Positions 45,801-56,127 of a stretch of DNA of 64,000 nt are shown here, piece by piece; position 1 is the first letter of the stretch; the number at the start of each line of letters is the position of its first letter. This DNA comes from Anaspis maculata. Its lineage: Eukaryota > Arthropoda > Insecta > Coleoptera > Scraptiidae. A program made the translations under genes and the position numbers. The notes below the pieces were generated by a model. That model searched no databases. It was not told the origin of the DNA and saw nothing but the letters and a program-made list of their open reading frames with translations. The stretch is taken from contig OX421963.1 in the NCBI GenBank assembly GCA_949128115.1, positions 86,313,602-86,377,601 of the forward strand. Direction: 5' to 3'.

Positions 45801-48800
45801 TTGGCAATTTTTTTACCATGTTTCCTGTACTAAAACAAAGTTGGCCTTAAAATGTATTAAAACACCGTATAACGGCAGCATTTGGAACTTTACTTGTGAA
45901 AATGTACTCCTCACTCATTTCTACATGTAGTTTTAGCTAAACAGAACTAAAAAATACCGAGTGCGGTACCAGAGAACGGACAGGAACCATTTTAGCAGAA
46001 TTTACCCCTAGCAGGTATGCTAACCGCAATACAGTGCCTCTGGTGCGAAATCTTGCGTGGCGCCACATCTGAAATTGCAAAGGAGGGTCTTCTGAACACG
46101 TACGCCAAATTTCATGCTTTGATCACAAAATGCACAGATCATTCCATTTTTGGCCGTTAACCCCGCCACTAAATTCAAAGGTCAGAGGTTCTAATCTCCG
46201 CGAATACTTTTTTTTTAATTCTTTTTTTTCGCATTTAAAAAGCTTGACTTACTTGAACTTTTTAAAATTGCGGAATTGGACGACGTTTCTCAATTTGGAG
46301 TAACTTTCGTCGCTAAATTTATTAATGCTGCCGTTTTTCACACAAAAAATACGGCATTTCCTAGTATAGTGCTCTTTCTTCAAACGTGAGTGCCATGAAA
46401 ACCAGTGGAGTGTGGAGAATTGAAAAAAATAAGGGTTTTCTACAATCAGGTGTGAAAGTGTATAAGTATGTATTTCAAAATTTCAAAATCCGAAAAACTC
46501 GATTTTTTTTCAAAATTTTCATATATTTTTTGAAAAAAGACCCTCATTCTCTTGTCAGCTCAGATTTAAATAACTAATTTTTCTGTTACGTTTTTAGCTG
46601 CACAGATTTGGCAGTAACTCACGCCAAAAGAATCTATCTGTTGTTTCTCTTCCGCTCTGCAGCTGATCCGCAGTCTGTTTCAGCCGTTTTTTATGCTAGG
46701 AAATAACATCCTCAACTACTGAAAATGGTATCTTTGTATTAAACAGTGATATGTGTCTGTCAAGCTTTTAAAATGCGAAAAAAAAAAATAAAAAAAAGGT
46801 ATTCGCGGAGATTAGAACCTCTGACCTTTGAATTCGTTTACTTTTATCTAGACCACTCGACCATCTCGCCTTCTGTCAGTCATTGTGACATTTTTTTATA
46901 TAAGCAAGAGGTGTAAAAAGTGATTCAAAATGGGCATCTTTAAAACCGGCGGCGACCCTTATAGCAGGGGATGGAAGGTGGCTGTCGGGTATCGGAAGAT
47001 TCATCGTATTGCCCACTATCGATTGAAACAGAAATTCTTCATAAAAGCGATCGACCCAGAATTTTGCAGTGGGCTCCCGGACTATTAGCTCCTTTTCCAA
47101 TATAACAAAATGCAGGAAAGAAAAATTATGATCAAATTGAAAAGGAGGCCACTCCCTCTTATTTCTGTCAGAATTTTTTTCCCCAATTCTCTCAACTTTT
47201 AATTAAATAGAATGCTTTTAATACAATTGGGGAGGTATACAGAGTGATTCGATTTGAATCGTTGATTGATTGAGGTAGAATGCTTTCATCATTGTTCTAA
47301 TTCAGGAAAATACTAGATGATCCTCTTGTAATGAATTTTAAGGGAAGACAGGTGTTGAAATTGGGGATAAAAGAAAGGAGGGGAAAATTTGTAAATATAT
47401 TGCAAGCAAAATGGTGAACTTTTTTCTGGGAATCAAAATTTCAAATTTTATAGAAAATATTTCGAATGTGGAAGAATAGAAATGGCAATTGCCCCTTGAA
47501 AGAAGTCGCTCTCAGAATATATTCATAATCTCGAGCCGTTTTCTAAATATTTGAAAAAATTTCTTCCAGCGACTCTGTCAGGTCATGTCAGGTCAGGTAA
47601 GGTCAGGTCAGGTCAGGTCAGGTGAGTTTAGAATTCAAGATGCAGGTGTCGGAATCGGGGATAAAAGGAAGGAGGGGAAAATTTGTAAGAATATTAACCA
47701 TTTATTCAATCAAAATGTTGTACTTTTGTCCTGAAATCAATATCTTGAAATTTATAAAAAATATTTGGAATGTGGAAAAAATGGAAGTGGTAATTGTCCC
47801 TCAAAAGAAGTCGTTCTCAGAATCTATTCATAATCTCGAGCTGTTTTCTAAAAATTTGAAAAATGTCTTTGAGTGACTCTGTCAGGTAGAGGCTTTCTAG
47901 TGAAAGAACTGTCAAAATTAATGAATTTATTCCAGACGAGTTACAGCTCTGAATGTTTATTGACTCTGCTAATAATCATCGATTATTAGTGTTATTACTG
48001 TTTTTGCATATGCATTTCAGTTTTTGTAAAATCTGGTTCAGTTAAATCAAATCCGTTGAAAAAATGGGCAAAGGCATTAGCGCACGAGTCGTATGGCTAT
48101 CCATTTATTGATTTTGGAACTCTATTGTCTAGTGCCGCTGTTTGTGGATAGGTGGCGGCAGCGATCCACGTCACTGTTGGATATCCTTCGGGCATGCGTA
48201 AGACGGAAAGTGGCCGGCTTCTAAAGCATACTTACCTGGCGTAGGGGTTACGTTACCGTGATCAACAAGGCGGTTCCCCCAGGACGAGGCCCTTCCATTG
48301 CACTACGGTCGGGCTGACACCTGCGATTATCCCTAATGCGGATAACTCGGGCGCACAATTTTTGGTAGTCGGGACTGCGTGCGCGCTGTCCCGGTCTAAT
48401 TCAATTGAAACTTAATTTCACACAGCGAAATTGCGATTTTTTCAGTATAAGTGTGTATTTCAACTATTTTAGCACATAAGTGATCTCCTTATTCCCCTAC
48501 TCACTCCATATTCATTTTTCGTACATATTTTTTCATGATAGTTCTTTCTTAGCTCACTTTTCCAATATAATTCTCATCGCTCAGTTCCTGCATAATGCTC
48601 ATGTCGAGTTTGTCTCTAGAGTGAAAGGCAAAATGCAGGAAAGAAATATTATGATCAAATTGAAAAGGAGTGCTCCCTCTTATTTCTGTCAGAATTTTTT
48701 TTTCCTAATTCTCTCAGCTTTTAATTAAATAGAATGCTTTTAATGCAATTGAGGAGGTATACAGAGTGATTCGATTCGAATCGTTGATTGATTGAGGTAG

Positions 48801-51800
48801 AATGCTTTCATCATTGTTTTAATTCAGGAAAATACTAGATGATCTTCTTGTAATGAATTTTAAGGGAAGACAGGTGTTAAAATTGGGGATAAAAGAAAGT
48901 TGGGAAAAATTTGTTAATATATTGCAACCGAAATGGTGAACTTTTTCTGGGAATCAAAATTTCAAATTTTATCGAAAATATTTCGAATGTGGAAGAATAG
49001 AAATGGCAATTGCCTCCTGAAAGAAGTCGCTCTCAGAATACATTCATAATCTCGAGCCGTTCTCTAAATATTTGAAAACATTTCTTTCAGCGACTCTGTC
49101 AGGTCATGTCAGGTCAGGTTAGGTCAGGTCAGGTTAGGTCAGGTCAGGTCAGGTCAGGTGAGTATAGAATTCAAGATACAGGTGTCGGATTCGGGGATAA
49201 AAGGAAGAAGGGGAAAATTTGTAAAAATATTACATTTATTCAATCAAAATGTTGTATTTTTGTCCTGAAATCAATATCTTGAAATTTATAGAAAATATTT
49301 GGAATGTGGAAAAAATGGAAGTGGTAATTGTCCCTCAGAAGGAGTCGTTCTCAGAATGTATTCATAATTTCGAGCTGTTTTCAAAAAATTGGAAAAATGT
49401 CTTTCAGTGACTGTCAGGTGGAGGCTTTCTGGTGAAAGAACTGTCAAAATTCATGAATTTATTCCAGACGAGTCACAGCTCTGAATGTTTATTGACTCTG
49501 CTAATAATCATCGATTATTAGTGTTATTACTGTTTTTGCATATGCATTTCAGTTTTTGTAAAATCTGGTTCAGTTAAATCAAATCTGTTGAAAAAATGGG
49601 CAAAGGCATTAGCGCACGAATCGTATAGCTATCCATTTATTGATTTTGGAACTCTATTGTCTAGTACCGCTGTTTGTACATGGGTGGCGGCAGCGATTCA
49701 TGTCGCTGTTGGATATTCTTCGGACATGCGTAAGACGGAAAGTGGCCGGCTTCTAAAGCATACTTACCTGGCGTAGGGGTTACCGTGATCAACAGGGCGG
49801 TTCCCCCAGGACGAGGCCCTTCCATTGCACTACGGTCGGGCTGACACCTGCGATTATCCCTAATGCGGATAACTCGGGCGTACAATTTTTGGTAGTCGGG
49901 AGTGTCGGGACTGCGTGCGCGCTGTCTCGGTCTAATTAATTCAAACAAAATTGTTGACTTGTTACATTTCAGTAGTCTAGTTTTTTTTCTCACTCCCCAG
50001 TCCCCACTTCATGTGCCATTTTTGTACATATTTTTTCATGATAAGTCTTTGTTTTTCAATGTTATTCTCGTCGCTTAGCTCCTACATCATTTTCTTGTGG
50101 AGTTTATTACGACCTAAAATTCGGAAAACAAACGTACTGGCTGAATTGGTATTTTGATTCAATCAGGCCCTGTGAAGAGGTAAAACCTGGCTGAAATAGG
50201 ACCAAAAATACAGGCAGAGAAGTTTTTAGAAGTACGATAAGGGGCGATAAGCTTTTTCCGTAAAGAAAGAACATTCATTCTGCGTCGAGATTTCACGTCA
50301 AAAACGGTGCCGTGTGCCCGCTGGGTAAATTCCAATTAAATCGACCGAAATTATCATACATTTCCGCAGTTTTATCGATTACGTGTACATGCAGTATAGT
50401 ACGAATACCGTAGAAAATTGTAATTGTTGTAAATTGACTCACGAATCAAACGGTAAGCTAGATTTTTCAAATATCCGTCCGCTAAAAATGTTAATTGATT
50501 TTAGGCCATCAGAATCCTTTGTGTATACGTCTGTGTACGTAAATAGATCCGTTTAGATCTATCGCATTCACACATACTTATACCGTCCGTTTTTTTTTTC
50601 TAGGCCCCAGCTTATAGCGCCTTTATTATGGGTTTCACACCCAACATATCATATATTTTTGCAATCAGAAGAACAAAATCTTCCGATTGATGGTATGTCA
50701 AATTATTTTTGACAGGTGTCATTTTTTGACAATTGACGGAATAGTACTTGTGACACACCATTTTAAAGCCCATAAAATTCTTAGGAGAACTGTGTCTTCA
50801 TTTCTCGAATAGGATGTCTTTTACAGCTTCTGGAGGACTTTGAATAGGAAAAATTGTTAAAATTCAGAAACACTTACTCAATAAGTATTTTTAATATCAA
50901 CTGATGATAATACTCTGATTTTAAATCGTCCAAATCAGCGGGAGATTCTATAAACACCTCATCTTTCAGATAGGCTCATAAAAAAATCGAGGGGGTCATA
51001 CCTGGCCACCTCGGATACTATCGCGTTGGGCTGGCAGTTCCAATTACCGGTCGTTGAATCTCTATTCAAGGAACAAGGAGACGGTCATTTCAAATAACTT
51101 CTTCAGGACCTTTTTCGTTTCATTGTGATTATTTATCTATTATTATCATTAGTTATTATTAAAAATACCTGTTTTGCCTTCTTACGTACTTATTTGAGTA
51201 TTTCTGAATTTCAACAATTCTTCCTATTTGAAGACCTCCAGAAGCTGTGAAGGACATCCTATTCCAAAAATGAGGACACAGTTTTCCTCAGAATTTAATG
51301 GGCTTTAAAATGATGTATCACAAGTACTATTCTGTCAATTGTCAAAAAATGACATCTGTCAAAAATAATTTGACATACCATCAATCGAAAGATTTTGTTC
51401 TTCTGATTTCAAAAATATATAATATGTTTGGTGTGGAACCCATAATAAAGGCGCTACGCGCTGGGGCCTAGAAAAAAAAACGGACGGTATATGCGCCGAG
51501 TGCATTTGGGAAATACACTCGTGGTGTCGACAATAGCCCCTGAATACATCTGTAGCCGCTAAGCTCGAAACGTCAAATTTCGCGAACCATTACAATCGTT
51601 GATACGATTTGGACAAGACAAGGACAGTCTCTCACCGTCGAACGAATCTTCCATGATCCAGTTCGCAAAATCTTTGACGTGCGTTGGCAAGATATCCGAC
51701 CACTTTTGTGGACCGCACGGTTATGAAAATTTGTAGGAAGTACGTATATCTTACGTATATCTACGTATATCTTTTTTATCTTCGTTGGGTGATATCATTT

Positions 51801-54800
51801 TATTATAATTATATTCACGTTGTACCTATATGGTTTTTATTATTATCGTCGTGTGAATTATAATTTATCGTTGTGTTGTATCTATCTAAATTTCGCGTTG
51901 TAAAAACGAAAGTTCGAACTCGCGATTCCGGTAGCTTGATCCGTAATGTCAACTAAATTGGTATCAATCGACTTCTACGGGATATATCACGTATCATTCG
52001 CACTTACTATAAATTTGTCTCCGAAGCTTTCATTTGTCTAAAGACGGCCGACCGCCGCTATATTTGATTTCTATTATATCCAACGAACTTGAACTAAATT
52101 GAACATAGTTATCATATCATCTTTATTAAACTTGTAAATATTAATCTGTGATTGTGTTCTTTATCTGTGTGTGATTGTCCTTCATATGCGAAAACATTCA
52201 ACAAGGCAAATTCCGTTATTAATTCTCGTGTAATGACCTGCGAAATCTTCGCGAGTTCACTAGAGGCAATTAACTATTGCAGGTGGCGCCCTTAAAATTA
52301 TTTCGTGTTGTTTGAACTGTCGAGAATAGCTAAAAGGTTAACCCACCCCAATCTCCTTCTGAGCTACGGGTCACTTTGTAGTCCAGTCAAAATAGGTTTT
52401 AACCGGAAATAAATTCGGAAGTTGACAAAATTTGGTGGATCGATGCGGAATTCAACGTGGAATAACATACTGAAATTCCCGAAAATTTCAAGGCTTGGCT
52501 TTTTTTCTAGGGCCAATAAAAGAGCGCCATCCTTGGAAATTTTCGGTTTTTTCTGAATAACTTGTAAACTATCAGCTTTAGAACACAAAGACCAGCAAAG
52601 CAAATGTAGCCCGTTAAATTCTCAAGAGATGAGTACTAAATTGATTACTCTATGGTCAATAGCCTCTGAGATACAGCGTCTGCTAAGACGCAGTGAAAAT
52701 TACTCAAAATTTATTTCCGGATTTTACGTAACAATTTGCATATTGTCAGTTCAGGGGCTGTAACGTGGACAGCAGATGTGCGGATTTTATTGTTTTACAT
52801 TTTTGGAAAGCCAATTCAACCTTTGGTATCACACTTTTGTCTAGAAGTCGCCAACTCCAAAATGGTACTTTTCCTCGACCTCTGAAATTGATACTTGATT
52901 ACCCGAAGAATCCCCAAAAATCGATTTTTTTCATAGCATGCCATTTGTCCAATTTTTCAAGTAGAGCAAAATCATCCAGGGAATATATAAAGAATTAAAT
53001 ACTAAAAAAACAACATGTTCCGGAATCTTTTTCCCAGTAATGGTTCCAGAGTTTTATGAGTTGAAAGACTAAAACGACCTATTTGGACAAAAAACTGAGT
53101 GGTCCGACACTAACTGCTGAATACTGTACGGACCTTGCATTTGAGGTGTAAGATGTCACTTGGCAGACGTGAAAAGTACATAAGTATATTCAATATGTCT
53201 GCTAAGTGGCATTTTGCATCATCAAATGCAAGGTCCGTACAGTATTTAGCAGTTAGTGTCCGGACTACCTATCTTTCTTCCAAATAGATCGTTGTAGTCT
53301 TTCAATCCATATAACTCAGGAACCATCACTGGGAAAAAGATCCCGTTACATGTTATTTTTTTGGTATTCAATTCTTCATATATTCCCTGGATGGTTTTGC
53401 CCTACTTAGAAAATTAGGCAAATGGCATGGTATGAAAAAAATCGATTTTTGGGGATTCTTCAGGACATCAAGTATCGATTTCGAAGGTCGAGGAAAAGTA
53501 CCATTTTGAAGTTGGCGACTTCTAGACAAGAGTGTGATACCGAATGTTGAATTGGCTTTCCAAACACGTGAAACAGATTGAAATCCGCACATTTGCTGTC
53601 CACGTTACAACCCGTGAACTGACACTATGAAAATTGTTACGTAAAATCCGGAAATAATTTTTGAGCAATTTTCACTGCGTTCCGGCAGACGCTGTAACTC
53701 AAAGGCTATTGATCAGAAAGTAATGAGTTTAGTACTGATCTCTTGGGAATTCAACGGGCTACATTTGCCTTGCGAGTATTGGTGTTCTAAAGGTAATAGT
53801 TTACAAGTTATTCAGAAAAAATCGAAAACTTTCAAGGATGGTGCTCTTTTATTGGTCCTAAAAAAAAATCCAAGCCTTCGAATTTTCGGGAATTTCAGTA
53901 TGTTATTCTACGTTGAATTCTGCATCGATCCACCAAATTTTGTCAACTTCCGAATTTATTTCCGGTTTGGCCCGATTTTTGCTTAATTTGACTGGACTAT
54001 TTGGGCCAACGAATTTCTGTGTGAGATTCACTGGTAATAAGTTAATTGGGTCTCTTTTCTTTTCTCTTTGATTTCGACTACTTACTTCTAACATCCGCGT
54101 TCTGTCGAGTCCTCACTCATGTTATTGAATCATCCGAAATAGCATTATCGCGTCGTCGTTCTGAAATAATATGTAAAGTTGAAGACAAAATGCAGAAAAT
54201 AATAAGAATAGAGGTTTATTTACAACAGGTTTGAAGTCCAAATATTATCATCAAATTGAAAGGGAATGACTCGCCCTCATTTCTGTGAAAGGTGATGGCT
54301 AGAGACATTGCTGTCGATTTCCCTGGGCCACCGGCCGGTTAAAAACCTATTTTTTGTGTATGTTTGCTTCAAGCCTAGTCCACGAGGAGCTTGTGGTGTG
54401 GTGGTCAGCGCGTTCGACTACCACTCAGGGGTCGTGGGTTCGAGTCCCACTGTGGGCGCTCGGATTCTCGTCCCAAAAACAAGCTCTTTGATTCAGTTGA
54501 AATGCTTGCTAAATACAAGACGTGTGTCGCATAGCACGGAAAATACGAACGATGGTGCCGACCCCACGGTGGATGGTGGAATAAGATTTGAGGTTATCCC
54601 GGAAAAGACAAATTTTTCTGACAATTTTCAATTTTCTGCAAATTATTTCCAATCTTTCTCTCTAATTCCAACTTTCTACCCGAAGCGACGTTTCGAACAA
54701 AAAATTTCAGAGGTTCCTGATACTAGTCGGGAAAATTTTGGGGTGACACAACCGATTTTTTCATAATTGTTATCATAAAAAGTGGCTAAAATACAAGTGC

Positions 54801-55355
54801 GCAAGGGTCTAGAGATAAACAACTTTTGAAAGTTGTATAGTACCCCATCAGTGACTGACTTATCCTCACGGAAATTCTTTCAGAAACTGGTGGACGACAT
54901 GAAGAACGCCCACGGAAGAAGCGAAGAAAAGAACGCGACACTCGGCAACAAAATGATCAAGTTGACCCACGAGCACGCCGACCTCAAAAAAGTCCTGTCG
55001 CAGCACAAAGAAGAAACGGAAAAACTCAAGAGGTACTTCAAAAGCAAGCAAAACGAACTGATCCACGTCGTCAACAGCTTGAGGAACGACAATCAAAGAC
55101 TGAAAGAAATTTGTGGCGAAGAAGTCGGTAAGTTATCTCTCAGTTTTCTCCGGCCAACAAGCATAAAAATAAAATTGTTCAGGTAAATTCTTCTCGAAAG
55201 ACGACAAGTTTACGAAAGTCCTCAGCAAGTACAAGCAGAACGAGGAGAAGTACAAGGGTACGATTCAGAAGCTGGAAGACAACAACAACGAGTTCGTCAG
55301 CGAAATACTGAATCTGAAAGAGGAACTGGCCTCTGCATATTCCAGCAATAAGTAA
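39881..55355 (+). CDS. Coiled-coil protein, possibly ADIP/SSX2IP-like (four coding exons)
   Basis: Exons 39881-40024, 40081-40257, 54884-55127 and 55183-55355 join in phase (0, 0, 1) through GT-AG introns of 56 nt, 14.6 kb and 55 nt, encoding 245 residues. The N-terminus is acidic (HEELEDDVDEFLAKME). Exon 2 has DEFESLGFPMLNLDQPVAEV at its start, a pattern like the N-terminal ...LGFPSL segment of afadin- and alpha-actinin-binding proteins. The rest is continuous heptad coiled coil rich in K, E and Q. A centrosome or microtubule-anchoring role would follow if the ADIP link is right, but that link rests on short similarity. Further exons in the long intron cannot be excluded. The 14.6 kb intron houses three U1 copies and four foldbacks. 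Confidence 0.75.
40258..41841. other. Gene-free intron sequence
   Basis: Start of the 14.6 kb intron of the coiled-coil gene. AT-rich, with degenerate phrases shared with 42,900-43,100 (GACATTGTTTCCTACTAAATTTGA, GTTTTACTGAAAAAAACACG). No exon, RNA gene or complete element seen. Confidence 0.5.
41842..42865. repeat. Foldback element of about 1.02 kb (GGTGTCCCGG ends)
   Basis: Ends GGTGTCCCGGAATAAGTGTT / AACACTTATTCCGGGACACC. Arms of about 450 bp pair almost to the centre (about 42,350), e.g. GAAGGCCTGTATCTTCGTTA on the right against TAACGGAGATACAGGCCTTC on the left. A solitary similar end, GGATGTCCCAGAATGAAG, occurs at 16,484. Confidence 0.88.
43274..43447 (+). promoter_or_regulatory. U1 upstream region, copy 2
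   Basis: Nearly identical to the region before copy 1 (GGGCAAAGGCATTAGCGC to GGCTTCTAAAGC), including the GTTGGATATCCTTCAGACATG block. Confidence 0.5.
43448..43611 (+). ncRNA. U1: U1 spliceosomal snRNA, copy 2 (full length, looks intact)
   Basis: 164 nt, essentially identical to copy 1: 5' ATACTTACCTG, U1A loop CCATTGCACT, Sm site AATTTTTGG, GC-rich 3' stem ending CCCGGTC. It lies in the long intron of the coiled-coil gene in the same orientation. About 150 bp of its 3' spacer remain before a 3.3 kb foldback insertion at 43,763. Confidence 0.95.
44016..46171. repeat. Inner foldback element of 2.16 kb, inserted in the outer element, target duplication AAT
   Basis: Ends TAGTGG / CCACTA, with arms of about 1 kb (e.g. 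GATGTGGCGCCACGCGAGAT against TCTTGCGTGGCGCCACATCT) and a centre near 45,100. AAT is duplicated at both edges (44,013-44,015; 46,172-46,174). The intact right arm of the outer element reads GTAAACGAATTCAAAGG across this point, giving the empty site. ORFs in the arms (44,345-44,740 complement; 45,328-45,833) mirror one another and show no domain. Confidence 0.88.
46798..46875 (-). pseudogene. tRNA-like sequence inside the outer foldback arm
   Basis: Read on the minus strand it has a Pol III A-box-like GATGGTCGAGTGGTCTAGA and a B-box-like AGAGGTTCTAATCTCC about 45 bp apart, like a class II (Ser/Leu type) tRNA. The 3' acceptor strand does not pair with the 5' end, so it is not a functional tRNA. 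The left-arm copy is split: A-box half at 43,977-44,015, B-box half at 46,172-46,205. Confidence 0.5.
47088..48050 (+). repeat. Remainder of U1 repeat unit 2 after the foldback insertion
   Basis: Continues the 3' spacer of U1 copy 2 (GCTCCTTTTCCAATATAAC, then ATGCAGGAAAGAAAAATTATG) with the same landmarks as unit 1 and the unit at 48.0-49.5 kb. Subtracting the foldback gives a unit length of about 1.46 kb between copies 2 and 3. Confidence 0.8.
47578..47624 (+). repeat. (TCAGG)n tract, second array
   Basis: About nine pentamers TCAGG, with one TAAGG-like variant, at the same position in the U1 unit as at 1,200. Confidence 0.85.
48056..48227 (+). promoter_or_regulatory. U1 upstream region, copy 3
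   Basis: Same block as before copy 1, with several substitutions (GTATGGCTATCCATTTATTG; GGATAGGTGGCGGCAGC). Confidence 0.45.
48228..48396 (+). ncRNA. U1: U1 snRNA variant, copy 3 (5-nt tandem duplication)
   Basis: 169 nt: identical in outline to copies 1 and 2, but with GTTAC duplicated (GGTTACGTTACCGTGATC) at about 48,247-48,256, at the base of stem-loop I. The 5' recognition sequence, U1A loop and Sm site are unchanged. The duplication would distort the stem-loop I base near the U1-70K site, so this may be a pseudogene or variant. Confidence 0.85.
49099..49160 (+). repeat. (TCAGG)n tract with TTAGG variants, third array
   Basis: About twelve pentamers, mostly TCAGG with two TTAGG units, at the conserved position of the U1 unit. 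Confidence 0.85.
49589..49759 (+). promoter_or_regulatory. U1 upstream region, copy 4
   Basis: Same block, more diverged than copies 1-3 (GCGATTCATGTCGCTGTTGG; ATATTCTTCGGACATG). Confidence 0.4.
49760..49932 (+). ncRNA. U1: U1 snRNA variant, copy 4 (9-nt duplication in the 3' stem)
   Basis: 173 nt. A 9-nt partial duplication (GTCGGGAGTGTCGGGACTG) sits in the last stem after the Sm site, with point changes (AACAGGG for AACAAGG, CGTACAAT for CGCACAAT, TGTCTCGG for TGTCCCGG). The 5' end ATACTTACCTG and the U1A loop are intact. Stem-loop IV would be disrupted, so this is probably a pseudogene. It starts 1,532 bp after copy 3. Confidence 0.8.
50581..51489. repeat. Foldback element of about 0.91 kb (TACCGTCCG ends)
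   Basis: Ends TACCGTCCG / CGGACGGTA with TA outside both, followed by matching poly-T and poly-A runs and arms of about 300 bp (AGAACAAAATCTTCCGATTG against CAATCGAAAGATTTTGTTCT). The centre (50,890-51,170) does not pair. A flanking TA would fit a Tc1/mariner-mobilised MITE. Confidence 0.85.
51490..52378. other. Gene-free intron sequence
   Basis: Intron of the coiled-coil gene. Low-complexity TATCTTACGTATATC and TTATTATAATTATATTC patches. No exon, RNA gene or inverted repeat recognised. Confidence 0.5.
52379..53999. repeat. Foldback element of about 1.62 kb
   Basis: Ends TAGTCCAGTCAAA / TTTGACTGGACTA. Arms of about 780 bp pair through AAATAAATTCGGAAGTTGAC, AATTCAACGTGGAATAACAT and others to a centre near 53,180, where AATGCAAGGTCCGTACAGTA faces TACTGTACGGACCTTGCATT. 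ORFs at 52,765-52,998 and the complement of 53,368-53,592 are the two arms of one sequence. Confidence 0.88.
54386..54600 (+). repeat. tRNA-derived SINE
   Basis: The tRNA-like head has an A box (TGGTGTGGTGGTCAGCGC, about 54,392) and a perfect B box (GGTTCGAGTCCC, 54,438-54,449), closing with ACTGTGGGCGC. A tRNA-unrelated body follows (CTCGTCCCAAAAACAAGC ... GGTGGATGGTG). The acceptor ends do not pair well enough for a true tRNA. It is followed at 54,580-54,765 by the ~180 bp repeat shared with 20,480-20,670. Located 0.5 kb before exon 3 of the coiled-coil gene. Confidence 0.6.
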
Positions 55356-55533
55356 TTAAAGACTGACGCGTTGGTTATTTATGGTCTACTTTAACATAAA
55401 TTCCGACAATGTATACTAATTGAACATATTTTGTATATGTTTTTATTGTATTATTATAGTATCTATAAGATTTTTGCTATTGGTATTAAACATTTTTTTT
55501 AATAAATAATAACTGAGTTGATGGATTTGTGTA

Positions 55534-56091
55534 TTAGTGCTTGGGACAGTTCCGGATCAGAACGCATTCTTTGGTTTCTTCATCGCGGATGTATCCATCT
55601 TTGCAGAAACATCCTTCGTTGCAGTAGGTGGCGCAGTTGCCAAACTGGCGGTTCTGGCAAGTGGCCACGCACGGGGATCCACAGGAATCGTAGCGTTCGT
55701 TCGGTTTAGTGCACGGCTCTGGAATTTATTTTCGTAAAAATTGGTCGCTTCGGTGCGTTTCCATGTCGGCACGAGTTTCAAATTTGGCGCGCTAGGGAGA
55801 GCGTCTCCTTGTCAATTGACAAAGCGTCCAACAATAATTGTCGATATCGTCCAATCTTTGCGGTGGTACGACAGCTGCTGCTGTCAACGAGAGCCAATGA
55901 GACGCTCTCCCTGACGCGCCAGATTTGGAAAAAGATACACAATTGAAACGCAACTCAAGAAATATATTGTTAAGTTGCGTGGTTGATAAAAATAAATGTG
56001 ACTTACCTGCGTAGTAAGCTAGTGCCGGATCGAAAGCCGAGATAATTGCTACTGCAATTACAGCGAGACAATAGATGACGGAACGGTTCAT
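55534..56091 (-). CDS. Secreted TIL-domain (trypsin-inhibitor-like) cysteine-rich protein
   Basis: Two exons (56091-56007, 55718-55534; 288-nt intron, GT-AG, phase 1) encode 89 residues. Residues 1 to about 24 form a signal peptide (SVIYCLAVIAVAIISAF then PALA). The mature part has ten cysteines in TIL order (PCTKPNERYDSCGSPCVATC, FGNCATYCNEGCFC, ECVLIRNC), the fold of secreted serine-protease inhibitors used in haemolymph and defence. ATG 56,091 is chosen because a TATA box lies 37 bp upstream. Its 3' end converges on the coiled-coil gene, with about 180 bp between the stops. Confidence 0.9.
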
Positions 56092-56127
56092 TTCGGACTG
56101 GGTATGAAGGTGGATTCGTGTCACGCC

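Larger units (their letters stand above)
43763..47084. repeat. Outer foldback element of 3.3 kb with target duplication TTA
   Basis: Terminal repeats TAGTGCGGGAGCCCACTGC / GCAGTGGGCTCCCGGACTA. TTA flanks both sides (43,760-43,762; 47,085-47,087), and the empty site is readable in the next U1 unit (CTTTCTTAGCTC near 48,550). Arms of about 320 bp (43,763 to about 44,015 plus 46,172 to about 46,205; complement at about 46,790-47,084) carry a tRNA-like segment. The 3-bp TTA duplication resembles PIF/Harbinger insertions, but no transposase is present. Confidence 0.85.

Noticed and set aside
44345..45833. ORFs in the inner foldback arms as transposase genes
   Set aside because: They are mirror images in the two arms, lack catalytic motifs, and both strands are open by composition.
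55792..56124. Longer start for the TIL protein upstream of 56,091
   Set aside because: The upstream codon is not ATG and lies beside the TATA box, so before the likely transcription start.
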